33,688 nt of DNA from an uncultured Eubacteriales bacterium (GCA_900316435.1 ONCY01000009.1:1-33688); one strand, 5' to 3'. Counted from the stretch's first letter, positions 16,747-24,811 are shown. Program-made: numbers and translations. The notes: a model not told the origin generated them from the letters alone.

Positions 16747-16817
16747 TGTCAAAATCACTAAATTCATATACTTATTTTTGGATTGCGTAAAAATCATGAA
16801 TATGTTATGATAATAGT

Positions 16818-16922
16818 GCCAAACAAATTGAATATGTCATAGAAAAGTGTGCATTTTTATTTTTGTAAAAATGCAGGCTCTAATTTCACATTTTTCTATA
16901 ACGTGAGATCAATTTGTTTGGC
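16818..16922. repeat. 105-bp nested inverted-repeat element
   Basis: The outer arms GCCAAACAAATTGA (16818-16831) and TCAATTTGTTTGGC (16909-16922) are perfectly complementary. Inside them, ATAGAAAAGTGTG pairs with CACATTTTTCTAT with one G-T, and at the centre TGCATTTTTA pairs with TAAAAATGCA. The whole unit can fold into one long, bulged hairpin. It sits between two convergent genes, outside both of their terminators. No target-site duplication is evident. It could be a miniature mobile element or a structured RNA; nothing else in the window matches it. Confidence 0.7.
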
Positions 16923-16974
16923 GACAATCCGCGATGATGTTAGCGGAAAATAACAATCGAATAGGATACATATT

Positions 16975-17012
16975 AAAAAGTGGCTATCGCACAATTGCGA
17001 CAGCCACTTTTG
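16975..17012. terminator. Bidirectional terminator after the PrsW-like gene
   Basis: AAAAGTGGCT-TCGC and GCGA-AGCCACTTTT form a hairpin with A and T runs on both sides, placed about 35 bp beyond the minus-strand stop at 17049. Confidence 0.85.
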
Positions 17013-17048
17013 ACATTATCGGATATGCTTATTTGATAGCTAAATCAG

Positions 17049-17708
17049 TCAAGCTGCAATAACATCATTTTTAGATTTCCTGATAACACGAACCGATTGC
17101 TTTATACTGCAAACCGTATAGATGACGCCGAAGGTAACCGTAGCGGCAAGGAGTAAACCTCCCATTATCTCTGCACCCGATATTTTCGAATCGTTGATAA
17201 AATAGGCGGTAAAACCAACTATCGCGTCCCAGCAGCCGTGGAGCAGAAAGATCATGCCGGTTGACAGAAACAATTCGTGTCGTGCTGTTTTTTGATCGCC
17301 CTGAGCTTTTGCTGTGCGATAAGCGTAGAAATGTCGTCCCTGATTCATTTGCCAAAGAATGTGCATAGGAAAAACGATCCCTAAAATGATAGCAAAAGGA
17401 TTCAGCGTAACGATTTTTTCAACGACGCCGTACACCAAGCCAATCGTTCCGGCGGCGAGCATATAATCACGCTCCCGGGTAAAGCGATATCTTTTATCGG
17501 AAAGCCAAAAGCCTAAGAATTTGAACGCTTCTTCCAACAGAGCGGCTCTCAGAAAATCGCCGATGAGTTCTCTGCTAAAGCCCGATAAACCTATCAGGTT
17601 TGCGATGTTATCCCAAATGATTTCGGTAATGATAATCGGAATCGTCGAGCATACCAGACCGTAAAGAAAGGCTATCACCCAATAATTGATTTTCTTTTTT
17701 TGCTCCAT
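17049..17708 (-). CDS. PrsW-family intramembrane metalloprotease
   Basis: A 219-residue multi-span membrane protein with the three PrsW/CPBP-type motifs: E-E-x-x-K (E59, E60, K63 in ALLEEAFKFLGF), a glutamate in YGVVEK (E97), and H-x-x-x-D (H157, D161 in LHGCWDAI). PrsW proteases cut membrane-anchored substrates; in Bacillus subtilis PrsW cleaves the anti-sigma factor RsiW. I chose the ATG at 17708 because AAAGGCGGG stands before it; an upstream ATG at 17771 would start inside the palindrome at 17764-17794. It is transcribed divergently from the S41-like exported protein. No anti-sigma gene is adjacent, so the substrate is unknown; the membrane sigma protein at 29663 is a distant candidate. 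Confidence 0.85.
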   Translation of the reverse strand: MEQKKKINYWVIAFLYGLVCSTIPIIITEIIWDNIANLIGLSGFSRELIGDFLRAALLEEAFKFLGFWLSDKRYRFTRERDYMLAAGTIGLVYGVVEKIVTLNPFAIILGIVFPMHILWQMNQGRHFYAYRTAKAQGDQKTARHELFLSTGMIFLLHGCWDAIVGFTAYFINDSKISGAEIMGGLLLAATVTFGVIYTVCSIKQSVRVIRKSKNDVIAA

Positions 17709-17742
17709 TTTCTTACCCGCCTTTAGATAATTATTTTTTCTC

Positions 17743-17816
17743 ATTATACACTGAATTCTGTTATTTTTCATTAACCAGTATGGTTAATGAAAAAAGTATC
17801 AGAATAATGTATAATA
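17743..17816. promoter_or_regulatory. Divergent promoter region with a perfect 13-bp palindrome
   Basis: A perfect inverted repeat, TTTTTCATTAACC (17764-17776) and GGTTAATGAAAAA (17782-17794), lies between the two divergent genes. A -10 box for the minus strand (TATAAT, 17743-17748) and one for the plus strand (TATAAT, 17811-17816) flank it, so it covers both weak -35 regions. This is the layout of an operator bound by a dimeric repressor or activator controlling both genes. Confidence 0.65.
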
Positions 17817-17849
17817 AAATGAACTATTTTCAATACGGAGGAAGTGTGT

Positions 17850-19823
17850 ATGAGAAAAACAAAGCTAAACCGGATTATTATACATATCCTTACAGCGGTT
17901 TTACTGCTGACGGCGTTTCCTGTCAGCGTAGCTGCAGCTAATCAGACGTATCAGACGAAGGATGTGACCGCCTATCTATACAGCATGGACAGCAAAACAA
18001 AGCTGGAATGTCTGTTTAATGATGACCTGTCCTCGGTACCGTATGTTGACGCGGCGGATTACCTGAACCAAATCTTTACCGTAAGCTTTACTGAGAGCAA
18101 AGGCGATGACGGCGTCTATTCCGTAACAAGTAAAAACGGTACCATGACGGTCGATCCGCAAAAGGACACCGTATCTTTTGACGCCTATGAAGAATTCACA
18201 AGCCGGAATGTAAATTCGAAAAATTCCGCGATTGAAAGCGACTATCTGAATGAAGCCGGCGGATCGTATATCACTAAGCCGTCAAAGGTCACTCTTGAAC
18301 TGTCGCCTTACAAAATCGATCTTGTTGAGTTGAGCGGCAAGGTGTATTTTCCGCTTTATACGATCAACGATCTTTTCGCCGGTACATACAACGCTGCCGA
18401 ATATGTTGACGGCAAGCTTTATTTTGTTCATACGATGGACAGCGAGACCGACGGCTATTTTGACAGAAGCTCACTCTATGAATCGGACAACCGCGACAAG
18501 TCTATGATCGACTATACCTATAACGAGCTCTGCTTTGCGGTGGACAATCTCTACGGTATGCCGTCAAAGTCACAGATCGCGGAAAACATACGCACAAACG
18601 GACTTGACAAAACGCTCGATAGCTTCAGCGATCAAACCAAAGAGGCAAAAGAGCTGTTGATGTCTGACAGCTTAACTGATTTTTATTTGGGATTGACCTA
18701 TCTTTCCGTTCCGTTTGATGACGGCGGACATACGGTTTTCGTTTTTGAACCCTTGGCAGAAAGTGAAAAATACGCCGACACAACTTTCTTCCACGCGTGG
18801 AATGAGTTGCAAGAAGGAAATTCCGAAAAAGCGCAGGCTTTTCAATCTATTACAACGGAAATGCAGTCCGGCTCTATGATGGCGCAAATGACGGTCAGTG
18901 AAGCGAGAGACAAAGCTTATTCCGCATACGATAAAGTCAAAAGCTGGGGTAGCACTGCTCGATTCATCGTACACGGTGATACCGGTGTATTTATATTTGA
19001 CAGCTTCACTGATGAAGCTGTTGAGCCGTTCAAATGGTCGCTTGATTATGCGGCTGATAACGGTGTTGATAACTTTGTGATTGACCTCTCCATGAACACA
19101 GGCGGAAACTCAAATGTTTTGCAGTATATGGCAGCCATTATGACAAACAAGGAAAATCATACCAATAAGAATTCCCTTCAGACTCTGTGCACCCTTACCG
19201 GCAGCAAATATCAGAATGAGGTTGAGCTGGATTTAAACCTTGACGGAAAATTTGACGAAAAAGACAGCGAGATGGTCTATGACTTTCATTTTGCTGTTTT
19301 GACGACAAAATGCTCATTCTCCTGCGGCAATCTTCTGCCTGTCATCGCGAAGGATAATCATATCCCGGTTATCGGCAAAACCAGCGGTGGCGGTTCCTGT
19401 ATGCTGACAAAGTTCTATATGCCCGGCTCACATTATTACGCGATGTCCGGTCCCGCAAAGTTTATCTCTAACGACGGAACGGATGCGGATCTCGGCGCGG
19501 AACCGGATTACGATCTGACCACAGAGGATGCAGACGGTCTGACGGATTACACGACACTGTATGACATCGAACAGATCAGCGCCAAGGTTCACGAGTATTA
19601 CGGCGAAGAACCAAACAACGCAGCCTTTGCCTCCGCCAAAAAAGACGCTTCAGCGGATTCATCACCAGCCGATTCCGATCAAACGGGTTTTCCGGTCTGG
19701 GCAATTGTTTGTACTGCAGCTGCAGCAGTATTTCTGCTTGTTGCGATTGTCCTTATAATAAAAATAAGAAATCGTAAAAAGAATAGAGACGAGCAAAACG
19801 AACACACTTCAAGCAGCAACTAA
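17850..19823 (+). CDS. Exported S41-like (C-terminal processing type) peptidase with C-terminal membrane anchor
   Basis: A 657-residue protein with a signal peptide (residues 1-29), an N-terminal region with copper-amine-oxidase-like strand repeats, an S41/tail-specific protease-like core, an acidic Ser/Asp linker and a C-terminal transmembrane helix followed by a basic-rich tail. The core shows VIDLSMNTGGN (the substrate-strand region) and TTKCSFSCGN around residues 485-494, where S491 is the probable nucleophile; VIGKTSGGG follows. It should sit on the outer face of the membrane. The start is the ATG at 17850 with GGAGGA upstream; the GTG at 17844 is less likely. No PDZ domain is obvious. 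Its divergent neighbour is a PrsW-like protease. Confidence 0.83.
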   Translation: MRKTKLNRIIIHILTAVLLLTAFPVSVAAANQTYQTKDVTAYLYSMDSKTKLECLFNDDLSSVPYVDAADYLNQIFTVSFTESKGDDGVYSVTSKNGTMTVDPQKDTVSFDAYEEFTSRNVNSKNSAIESDYLNEAGGSYITKPSKVTLELSPYKIDLVELSGKVYFPLYTINDLFAGTYNAAEYVDGKLYFVHTMDSETDGYFDRSSLYESDNRDKSMIDYTYNELCFAVDNLYGMPSKSQIAENIRTNGLDKTLDSFSDQTKEAKELLMSDSLTDFYLGLTYLSVPFDDGGHTVFVFEPLAESEKYADTTFFHAWNELQEGNSEKAQAFQSITTEMQSGSMMAQMTVSEARDKAYSAYDKVKSWGSTARFIVHGDTGVFIFDSFTDEAVEPFKWSLDYAADNGVDNFVIDLSMNTGGNSNVLQYMAAIMTNKENHTNKNSLQTLCTLTGSKYQNEVELDLNLDGKFDEKDSEMVYDFHFAVLTTKCSFSCGNLLPVIAKDNHIPVIGKTSGGGSCMLTKFYMPGSHYYAMSGPAKFISNDGTDADLGAEPDYDLTTEDADGLTDYTTLYDIEQISAKVHEYYGEEPNNAAFASAKKDASADSSPADSDQTGFPVWAIVCTAAAAVFLLVAIVLIIKIRNRKKNRDEQNEHTSSSN

Positions 19824-19917
19824 CGAAAGAAATCAGAAAGAAACTTAAAAAGGCACACCTAAGTAAGCCATACGCGAGAAACGCACAGTGAATGTTAAAA
19901 ATATGGAAGAAAAATGC

Positions 19918-20247
19918 TCAAGCGATTCTTTTAACGCTTTTTAAACAGCGGACAGAATAATCGGATTGAGTGACAGTTGCGGCGATCGCGACAGCCAACA
20001 AAGCGATATGTGCAATCGTGTTGAGATTCTGAACGGCGTTGAAGCTGTGAACCCAAGCGCGCTCTTGTCCTGTTTGTTTGAACCGTGCGTTGTAGCGTTC
20101 GGCTTCGGTTCGTAAAGCGTAAATCTTTTTGAAGGAAACACCGTCTCTGTCAATAGATAAGCGATAATCATCGGGAATCGTTATATATTTGAAACAACCG
20201 CGGTTTTCTTGCCGTTTTTCCAGTTTTTGTGATTGCATGGGCAGCAA
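19918..20247 (-). CDS. IS transposase, C-terminal part in the -1 frame
   Basis: This ORF supplies the missing end of the transposase: GCFKYITIPDDYRLSIDRDG, the catalytic-Glu region YALRTEAERYNARFKQTG, and a final hydrophobic segment. It is in the -1 frame relative to the upstream ORF and overlaps it by 67 bases, with runs of A (AAAAAC twice) in the overlap. This could be a programmed frameshift or a simple indel that inactivated the element. Confidence 0.78.
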   Translation of the reverse strand: MLPMQSQKLEKRQENRGCFKYITIPDDYRLSIDRDGVSFKKIYALRTEAERYNARFKQTGQERAWVHSFNAVQNLNTIAHIALLAVAIAATVTQSDYSVRCLKSVKRIA

Positions 20248-21089
20248 GCGGTTTTAGAGTTTTTGAACGGACAGCAGTATTTTTGTCTGGTACGTCCGTT
20301 GTCAGTCGTTTTACCATCCTTGTTCATAGCAAGCCCGGTGTCGCAAAGAGGGCGACCGGAAGGCAGCTTATCGGGATTTTTTGTATTACGTTTGTTGATT
20401 GGAATACAGCACTCCCCACTGTAAACATTCTTGACGGTGTTGTAGATTTTCTTGACGTCATAGGCTTTGTCGCCGATAAAGGTGCATTCCTTAAGCGATA
20501 AAAACTCATTTGTCTTTTCAAGAATATCCAGAGTAACCGAGCTGTCGGCTACATCGGCAGTGGTCGTCATTTCATAAATCGGCAGACCGGTGATGCAGTC
20601 AACGAGGATATGATTTTTGTAACCCCAATAAAGCTTATAGTTCTTCTCGTCGTGCTGATTAGAGGCAGTATGAACGCCAAGCTTGCAGTCTTTATCCGAA
20701 GCAGGCTGATTCTCAGGCTTGAACTTGTCTTTCTTAAATGATTTAGCATTATTTTGAGAAGTATTTGCTGATATTGGAGTGGAATCCAGCGCAATAAAAG
20801 ACGTGTCTAAAACGCCTAAATCAAACAGTTTTTTAACTTGAGTCTGCATAACAAGCTTCAAAAGTTCATTTTCATGCTTCTTAATGAAACGCTCCAATGT
20901 CCAGTAGGACGGCAGTGGTTTCATAATATTGAATCCGCAGTAATGCGCGATTAAGAGGTTATTTTTGAGATAATCCAAAAGGTCTGTAACACAGGAAAAA
21001 CACTCGCACTTCATCACAACAAACGCCCGAATTTTGGCGTGATCGGAATAACCTTTACGACCTGTAGAAGCAATATATTCAGGAAGCAT
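20181..21089 (-). CDS. IS transposase, N-terminal and central part (DDE, IS1182/IS4-like)
   Basis: The protein carries an N-terminal helix region (GYSDHAKIRAFVVMK, then LPSYWTLERFIKKHE), the first catalytic Asp in LDSTPISAN, and the second in the GDKAYD box, followed by the cysteine-rich insertion CCPFKNSKTACCPCNHKN. It ends by running out of frame (KTAVVSNI). The frame is open upstream of the ATG at 21089 with plausible residues (SLFTSQPKIKFYSTLFDNIDLS), so the true start is probably near 21180-21190 with a non-ATG codon, or the ATG has been lost. The last part of the domain, including the catalytic Glu, is in the ORF at 19918-20247. Confidence 0.85.
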   Translation of the reverse strand: MLPEYIASTGRKGYSDHAKIRAFVVMKCECFSCVTDLLDYLKNNLLIAHYCGFNIMKPLPSYWTLERFIKKHENELLKLVMQTQVKKLFDLGVLDTSFIALDSTPISANTSQNNAKSFKKDKFKPENQPASDKDCKLGVHTASNQHDEKNYKLYWGYKNHILVDCITGLPIYEMTTTADVADSSVTLDILEKTNEFLSLKECTFIGDKAYDVKKIYNTVKNVYSGECCIPINKRNTKNPDKLPSGRPLCDTGLAMNKDGKTTDNGRTRQKYCCPFKNSKTACCPCNHKNWKNGKKTAVVSNI

Positions 21090-21356
21090 TGATAAATCAA
21101 TATTGTCAAAGAGCGTAGAGTAGAATTTGATTTTGGGTTGTGATGTAAACAGTGAGATGTCCTGTAAAATTTCTTGGCGATAGATAACAGCCAGCCCCTT
21201 TCGTTGGTTTTTGCTTCAATTAAATTATACGATATTTGGCTGGCTGTTTCTATATTTTTGAGTGATAAAACAAATATTTATCTGAGAAAAACTCACTGTT
21301 TGTCAGGTTTTTTGAGTTTTGCTCAGGGCTATGAATCAATAATGAGGAGTGATTTT

Positions 21357-22241
21357 ATGACTGATAACACATCAGCACTCAGACGGTTTGCCGACAAGGT
21401 CTACGGCGGTATCAATATGAGCTGGATAAAGGTATTGATAATGGCGGTCGCGTCCGCGATTGTGACGACCGTATTCCTTGTTGTGCCGATCTTTGCGAAT
21501 ACGTCCTTTATCAATATGGGCGCGACAATGGAAGCATGGTTTTTCCTCGCGATCATTATCATGGTGAACTGCAAAAAGCCGCTTGAGGCTGCGCTCAAAA
21601 CTTTCGTGTTCTTTTTAGTAAGCCAGCCGCTAATCTATCTCTTCCAAGTTCCCTTTTATGAGGGAGGGTGGGGGATCTTTATGTACTACCGGTTCTGGAT
21701 CCTCTGGACGATCCTGACCTTTCCTATGGCGTTTGTCGGCTGGTATCTGAAAAAGCATAATTGGCTGAGTCTGCTGATTCTTTTACCGGTTATCGTTTTT
21801 ATGGCAATATTCGGTACAGGCTTTTTACAGACGGCAATCAACAGCTTTCCGAAGTATATTTTGTCCGCGCTCTTTTGCTATGCTCAGATCATCATTTATG
21901 TATATACCTTTACCGATAAGCTGTGGCTGAAGCTCGCGGGACTGGGCGCGGCGGTTGTTACAATCGCTGTTTGTCTCTTTGTTTCCAGCGTAGACGTAAA
22001 TGTCAATACGCCCCTGCCGGACGAACCGAGCTTTTCGGATTCAGCCGTTATCTCGCTTGCGGACAGCTCCTACGGAGAGGCGGAAATCGTTGACGCCGCC
22101 GGCGGATATGTTCATGTGCATATGACAAAATACGGCGCCACCGGGCTGACCGTTACCGACGGCGATAAAGTGTATGAATATAAGGTAGAGGCAAAGCAGT
22201 CTGACGGTACTAATTTGATAGATATTACTCCTAAGGAATAA
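21357..22241 (+). CDS. Multi-span membrane protein of unknown function
   Basis: 294 residues with about seven transmembrane segments and a C-terminal soluble, strand-rich tail (residues about 225-294). I do not recognise a family. The start at 21357 (GAGGAG upstream) is preferred; the frame is open further upstream only into the insertion sequence. The insertion sequence ends about 50 bp before this gene, so its native promoter has probably been displaced and expression may rely on read-out from the element. The stop overlaps the beginning of a gene relic. Confidence 0.7.
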   Translation: MTDNTSALRRFADKVYGGINMSWIKVLIMAVASAIVTTVFLVVPIFANTSFINMGATMEAWFFLAIIIMVNCKKPLEAALKTFVFFLVSQPLIYLFQVPFYEGGWGIFMYYRFWILWTILTFPMAFVGWYLKKHNWLSLLILLPVIVFMAIFGTGFLQTAINSFPKYILSALFCYAQIIIYVYTFTDKLWLKLAGLGAAVVTIAVCLFVSSVDVNVNTPLPDEPSFSDSAVISLADSSYGEAEIVDAAGGYVHVHMTKYGATGLTVTDGDKVYEYKVEAKQSDGTNLIDITPKE

Positions 22242-22455
22242 TCATTGACGGCAATGAATCGGGCGTTGTCTACAGCTATTCTGTCAAGGAATACGCCGAT
22301 TATCTGCTTGCGCACGCGAATGAAAGAGATGATTTGAAACGAGCGGCTCCGCTTGCTATAACGCGCTGAACGGCGGCACAAGCGACGCCAATCTGCAAAA
22401 TGTTATCACGGTGCTGTACCTGTATTCACAGGCAGCAAACGACTATTTTAACTGA
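22238..22455 (+). pseudogene. Relic of the C-terminal domain of a secreted protein
   Basis: Two frames read together give GVVYSYSVKEYADYLLAHAN, a break near 22360, and then VLYLYSQAANDYF before a stop. This is the pattern of a C-terminal module frequent in secreted proteins of Ruminococcus-like bacteria (YSVKDYADY, then a helix ending in AxxYF). Only about 70 codons survive, out of frame with the membrane protein gene before it. Confidence 0.5.
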
Positions 22456-22469
22456 CCGGAGGCTTGAAT

Positions 22470-22592
22470 ATGGAAAAAGAAAAGTATGAGCGCACGGAAA
22501 TAGATATCTTCAAATTTCAAACCGAGGACGTTATCATGACAAGCGGAATTGATTACGAAGATGATGAATTACCGATTATGAACGGTCATTAA
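22470..22592 (+). CDS. 40-residue peptide of the Clostridial DVI-TS type
   Basis: A short gene with a strong GGAGG site seven bases before its ATG and its own terminator (22597-22642). The product begins MEKEKYERTEID, has the central block FQTEDVIMTSG, and ends in an acidic stretch with ELP. Peptides with this shape (Y-x-x-P/T, a hydrophobic block, then D-V-I-x-T-S-G) are frequent in gut Clostridia; their function is not known to me. It has no signal peptide and no biosynthesis enzyme next to it. Confidence 0.7.
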   Translation: MEKEKYERTEIDIFKFQTEDVIMTSGIDYEDDELPIMNGH

Positions 22593-22596
22593 TAAC

Positions 22597-22642
22597 GCGT
22601 GCCGCATATGGGAGCGATAACCTGTATGCGGCGCATTTTTTG
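22597..22642 (+). terminator. Terminator of the small peptide gene
   Basis: GTGCCGCATA and TATGCGGCGC form a hairpin followed by ATTTTTTGG, five bases after the peptide stop codon. Confidence 0.85.
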
Positions 22643-22671
22643 GAAAAGTCATTAAGTAACCGCTGCGGTGA

Positions 22672-22700
22672 ATGACAAAATGAGATTCTTATGTTATAAT
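22672..22700 (+). promoter_or_regulatory. Promoter of the histidine kinase/response regulator operon
   Basis: ATGACA (22672-22677), 17 bp, TATAAT (22695-22700), with a TG dinucleotide one base before the -10 box (extended -10). The kinase ATG follows 37 bp later. Confidence 0.82.
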
Positions 22701-22736
22701 GACAATAGTTATTTACAGATTTGCGGGAAGGCATTT

Positions 22737-24023
22737 ATGATACTTGATTTTATTATATCAAATTTTACTGTATTGATGATTGTTGCCGTGATGTGCGTCA
22801 TCATGTATGTCAATAAAGATTTGAAGAAACCCGCTGTTTCTCTTGCGAGGGTAGCGGTTATTCTGATATTGATTACCGCTGTGCTGGATTATTTAAATGA
22901 TATGGCGGCTGGGCTTACAAATTATTCTTTTCCGTGTTCGCCCGAACAGCTCGTGCGGCTTCATACGGCGCTTTGCGTTTTCTCGTACATTCTGCGACCT
23001 GTTATTATATTGATAGAGCTGCTGATTATATGTCCTGATAAAAGACTCCGCATTCCGATTATCGTTCCTTCTGTCGTCAATGCCCTGATATATTTGCCGA
23101 CGCTTTTCGGACGTCCGCTGGCTTTTTACTTCACGAGTGATAACGCGTGGGTAGGTATCGCTCCGTTCAACCTGACGATATACCTTGTACTTATCGTGTA
23201 TCTCTTCATATTACTTGCTTTTTCCGTTATCTATTTTTCGAAGAAGAACAGGAAATGCAGCGTAATCATTCTGGCAATTGTTCTCTTGTCGCTCGTTGTC
23301 GCCGTTTTGGAATATTTCAATATCATGACCGGCTACACAACGACCGTTACGGCGATGGGAACGCTGACATATTATATCTATCTGTCGACGATATACCAGC
23401 AGAAAATACGCGAAACAGTCGCCGAAAAGGAGCTGACGCTCGCTAAAAACGAGCTCGATTTACTCCGCAGCCAGATACAGCCGCATTTTATCTACAATTC
23501 TCTGAGTACGATTCGCTCTCTCGCAAAGCGCGACAGCAAAAAGGCGGTCGTGTGTATTGATGAATTTTCCAAATATTTAAAGTCGCATATCGGTGCGATA
23601 CAAAGCGACGAGCTGGTATCCTTTGAAAGCGAAATAGACAACATCAACGCTTATCTGCAAGTCATACAAATGGGATACGGAGGAAAAATCGAGCTTATAA
23701 AGGAATTTTCGGTCACGGACTTTAAACTTCCGACGCTTGTGCTTGAACCAATCATTGAGAATGCGGTCAGTCACGGTATCAGCAAACACGGCGGGACAAT
23801 CACCATCAGTACACATGAAGAAAACGGCAATGTCATCATTCGCGTTACGGACAGCGGCTCGCCTTCAAAGGATAAAGAAGAATTTGAGCCCATACACAAC
23901 GGCATCGGGTTGCAAAACACCGAAAAAAGGCTCAGACTGCAATGCTCCGGCACGTTGAAAGCGAATTTCACTGACAGCGGCTCAACTGTTGAGCTTGCTG
24001 TTCCGAGGGGGAATGCTATATGA
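22737..24023 (+). CDS. LytS/YehU-type membrane sensor histidine kinase
   Basis: 428 residues. The first ~210 form seven hydrophobic segments (7TM-like sensor), then a coiled segment (VAEKELTLAKNELDLLRSQI) leads into the His_kinase domain with the phosphoacceptor in IQPHFIYNSL and an HATPase domain (N-box EPIIENAVSHGI, D-S-G in VTDSGS, GIGLQNTEKRL). Kinases of this type usually pair with LytTR response regulators and sense cell-wall or metabolite signals or quorum peptides. The start at 22737 is supported by GGGAAGG upstream and by the promoter at 22672-22700, which excludes the ATG at 22668. The stop overlaps the regulator start by four bases (ATGA). Confidence 0.9.
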   Translation: MILDFIISNFTVLMIVAVMCVIMYVNKDLKKPAVSLARVAVILILITAVLDYLNDMAAGLTNYSFPCSPEQLVRLHTALCVFSYILRPVIILIELLIICPDKRLRIPIIVPSVVNALIYLPTLFGRPLAFYFTSDNAWVGIAPFNLTIYLVLIVYLFILLAFSVIYFSKKNRKCSVIILAIVLLSLVVAVLEYFNIMTGYTTTVTAMGTLTYYIYLSTIYQQKIRETVAEKELTLAKNELDLLRSQIQPHFIYNSLSTIRSLAKRDSKKAVVCIDEFSKYLKSHIGAIQSDELVSFESEIDNINAYLQVIQMGYGGKIELIKEFSVTDFKLPTLVLEPIIENAVSHGISKHGGTITISTHEENGNVIIRVTDSGSPSKDKEEFEPIHNGIGLQNTEKRLRLQCSGTLKANFTDSGSTVELAVPRGNAI

Positions 24024-24622
24024 AAATATTGGTAGCGGACGATCAGCCGATGATTGTCGAGGATATTATCGACGAATTGAAAAACCTGCGACCTGCCGCC
24101 ATTTGTATAGGAACGAGCGAGCCGTCGGAAATACTCCCTTTATTTGCAGAGCACCGATTTGATATTGTTTTTTTGGATATAGATTTATCAGGATATAACG
24201 GAATTGCCCTCGCCAAAAGGATACTTACCGTCAAGCCGAGAACCAATATCATCTATATTACCGGTTATGAGAAATTCGCGCTCGACAGCTATAAAACCAT
24301 TGCAAGCGCGTTTCTGGTCAAGCCTGTCAGCACCGAGATGATCGCAAACGCGCTGGATCACCTGCGTTATCCCGTGTCGGATATTACGGAGCATATCTTG
24401 ACTGCCCAATATTCAGGCGACAATTATTTGGGAAAAAGAATGGTAAAGGCGCGTGAAGAAAGCGGGATGTCTATTCAGGAGCTTTCGGATGAACTCGGAG
24501 TAGCGGTGCAGACAGTTTACCGCTGGGAGCGCGGCAAGCGCATACCGGACGTCGTTACCTTTATGCACATCGCCAAAGCCTTGGGCGTCAGCATCGAGAA
24601 GTTGCTTGGCGAAGAATCATAA
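24020..24622 (+). CDS. Response regulator with receiver domain and XRE-type DNA-binding domain
   Basis: 200 residues: a receiver domain (1-115) with the acidic pocket (VADDQ), phosphoacceptor Asp in IVFLDIDLSG, Thr in YITGYE and the Lys in FLVKPVS; then an XRE/Cro helix-turn-helix (about 138-195) with VRAREESGMS-like opening, ELSDELGVAVQTVYRWERGKRIPD. The usual partner of a LytS-type kinase has a LytTR output domain; here an XRE domain takes its place. The ATGA overlap with the kinase indicates a matched pair. A MITE-like element begins four bases after its stop. Targets are unknown; its own promoter is one possibility. Confidence 0.9.
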   Translation: MKILVADDQPMIVEDIIDELKNLRPAAICIGTSEPSEILPLFAEHRFDIVFLDIDLSGYNGIALAKRILTVKPRTNIIYITGYEKFALDSYKTIASAFLVKPVSTEMIANALDHLRYPVSDITEHILTAQYSGDNYLGKRMVKAREESGMSIQELSDELGVAVQTVYRWERGKRIPDVVTFMHIAKALGVSIEKLLGEES

Positions 24623-24625
24623 AAC

Positions 24626-24798
24626 TATTAAGGCAACACCGCACAATTCACGGCGCACACCTTGCTTGAATCTTATTCCGTCAGACTGCCCCAAAAACCT
24701 CGGCAAGGCGTCAGCCTTACCTCAGTTTATTTGTGCACCCTGACAAAAAATCTTACTGCGCAATCCGCACACCTGAATTATGCGGTATTGCCTTAATA
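24626..24798. mobile_element. MITE-like element, copy 1
   Basis: Terminal inverted repeats of 23 bp (core 24628-24650 and 24774-24796) differ at two positions and begin TTAAGGCAACACCGCA; the ends extend as TATTAAGG...CCTTAATA. The interior encodes nothing credible. The right 60-70 bp are nearly identical to one end of the copy at 29541-29666. The flanking sequence fits a TA or TTAA target. It stands directly after the response regulator gene and right before a gene start with an AAGGAG site. Confidence 0.85.
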
Positions 24799-24811
24799 AG
24801 GAGTTCACTGT

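Larger units (their letters stand above)
19880..21305 (-). mobile_element. Insertion sequence with a split DDE transposase
   Basis: The element is delimited tentatively by short inverted ends: ACAGTGA (19885-19891) on the left and TCACTGT (21293-21299) on the right, with weaker matches around them. It encodes one minus-strand transposase broken into two frames. A second inverted repeat near the transposase start (AACAGCCAGCC at 21187-21197 and GGCTGGCTGTT at 21236-21246) could form a hairpin in the mRNA leader. It lies between the S41-like gene and a membrane protein gene. Exact ends and the target duplication are not resolved. Confidence 0.6.

Noticed and set aside
17764..17794. Palindrome between the divergent protease genes as a terminator
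   Set aside because: It lies upstream of both genes and covers their promoters, so an operator is the better reading.
21174..21356. Upstream extension of the membrane protein gene into the insertion sequence
   Set aside because: The extra 61 codons are IS end sequence; the ATG at 21357 has a good GAGGAG site.
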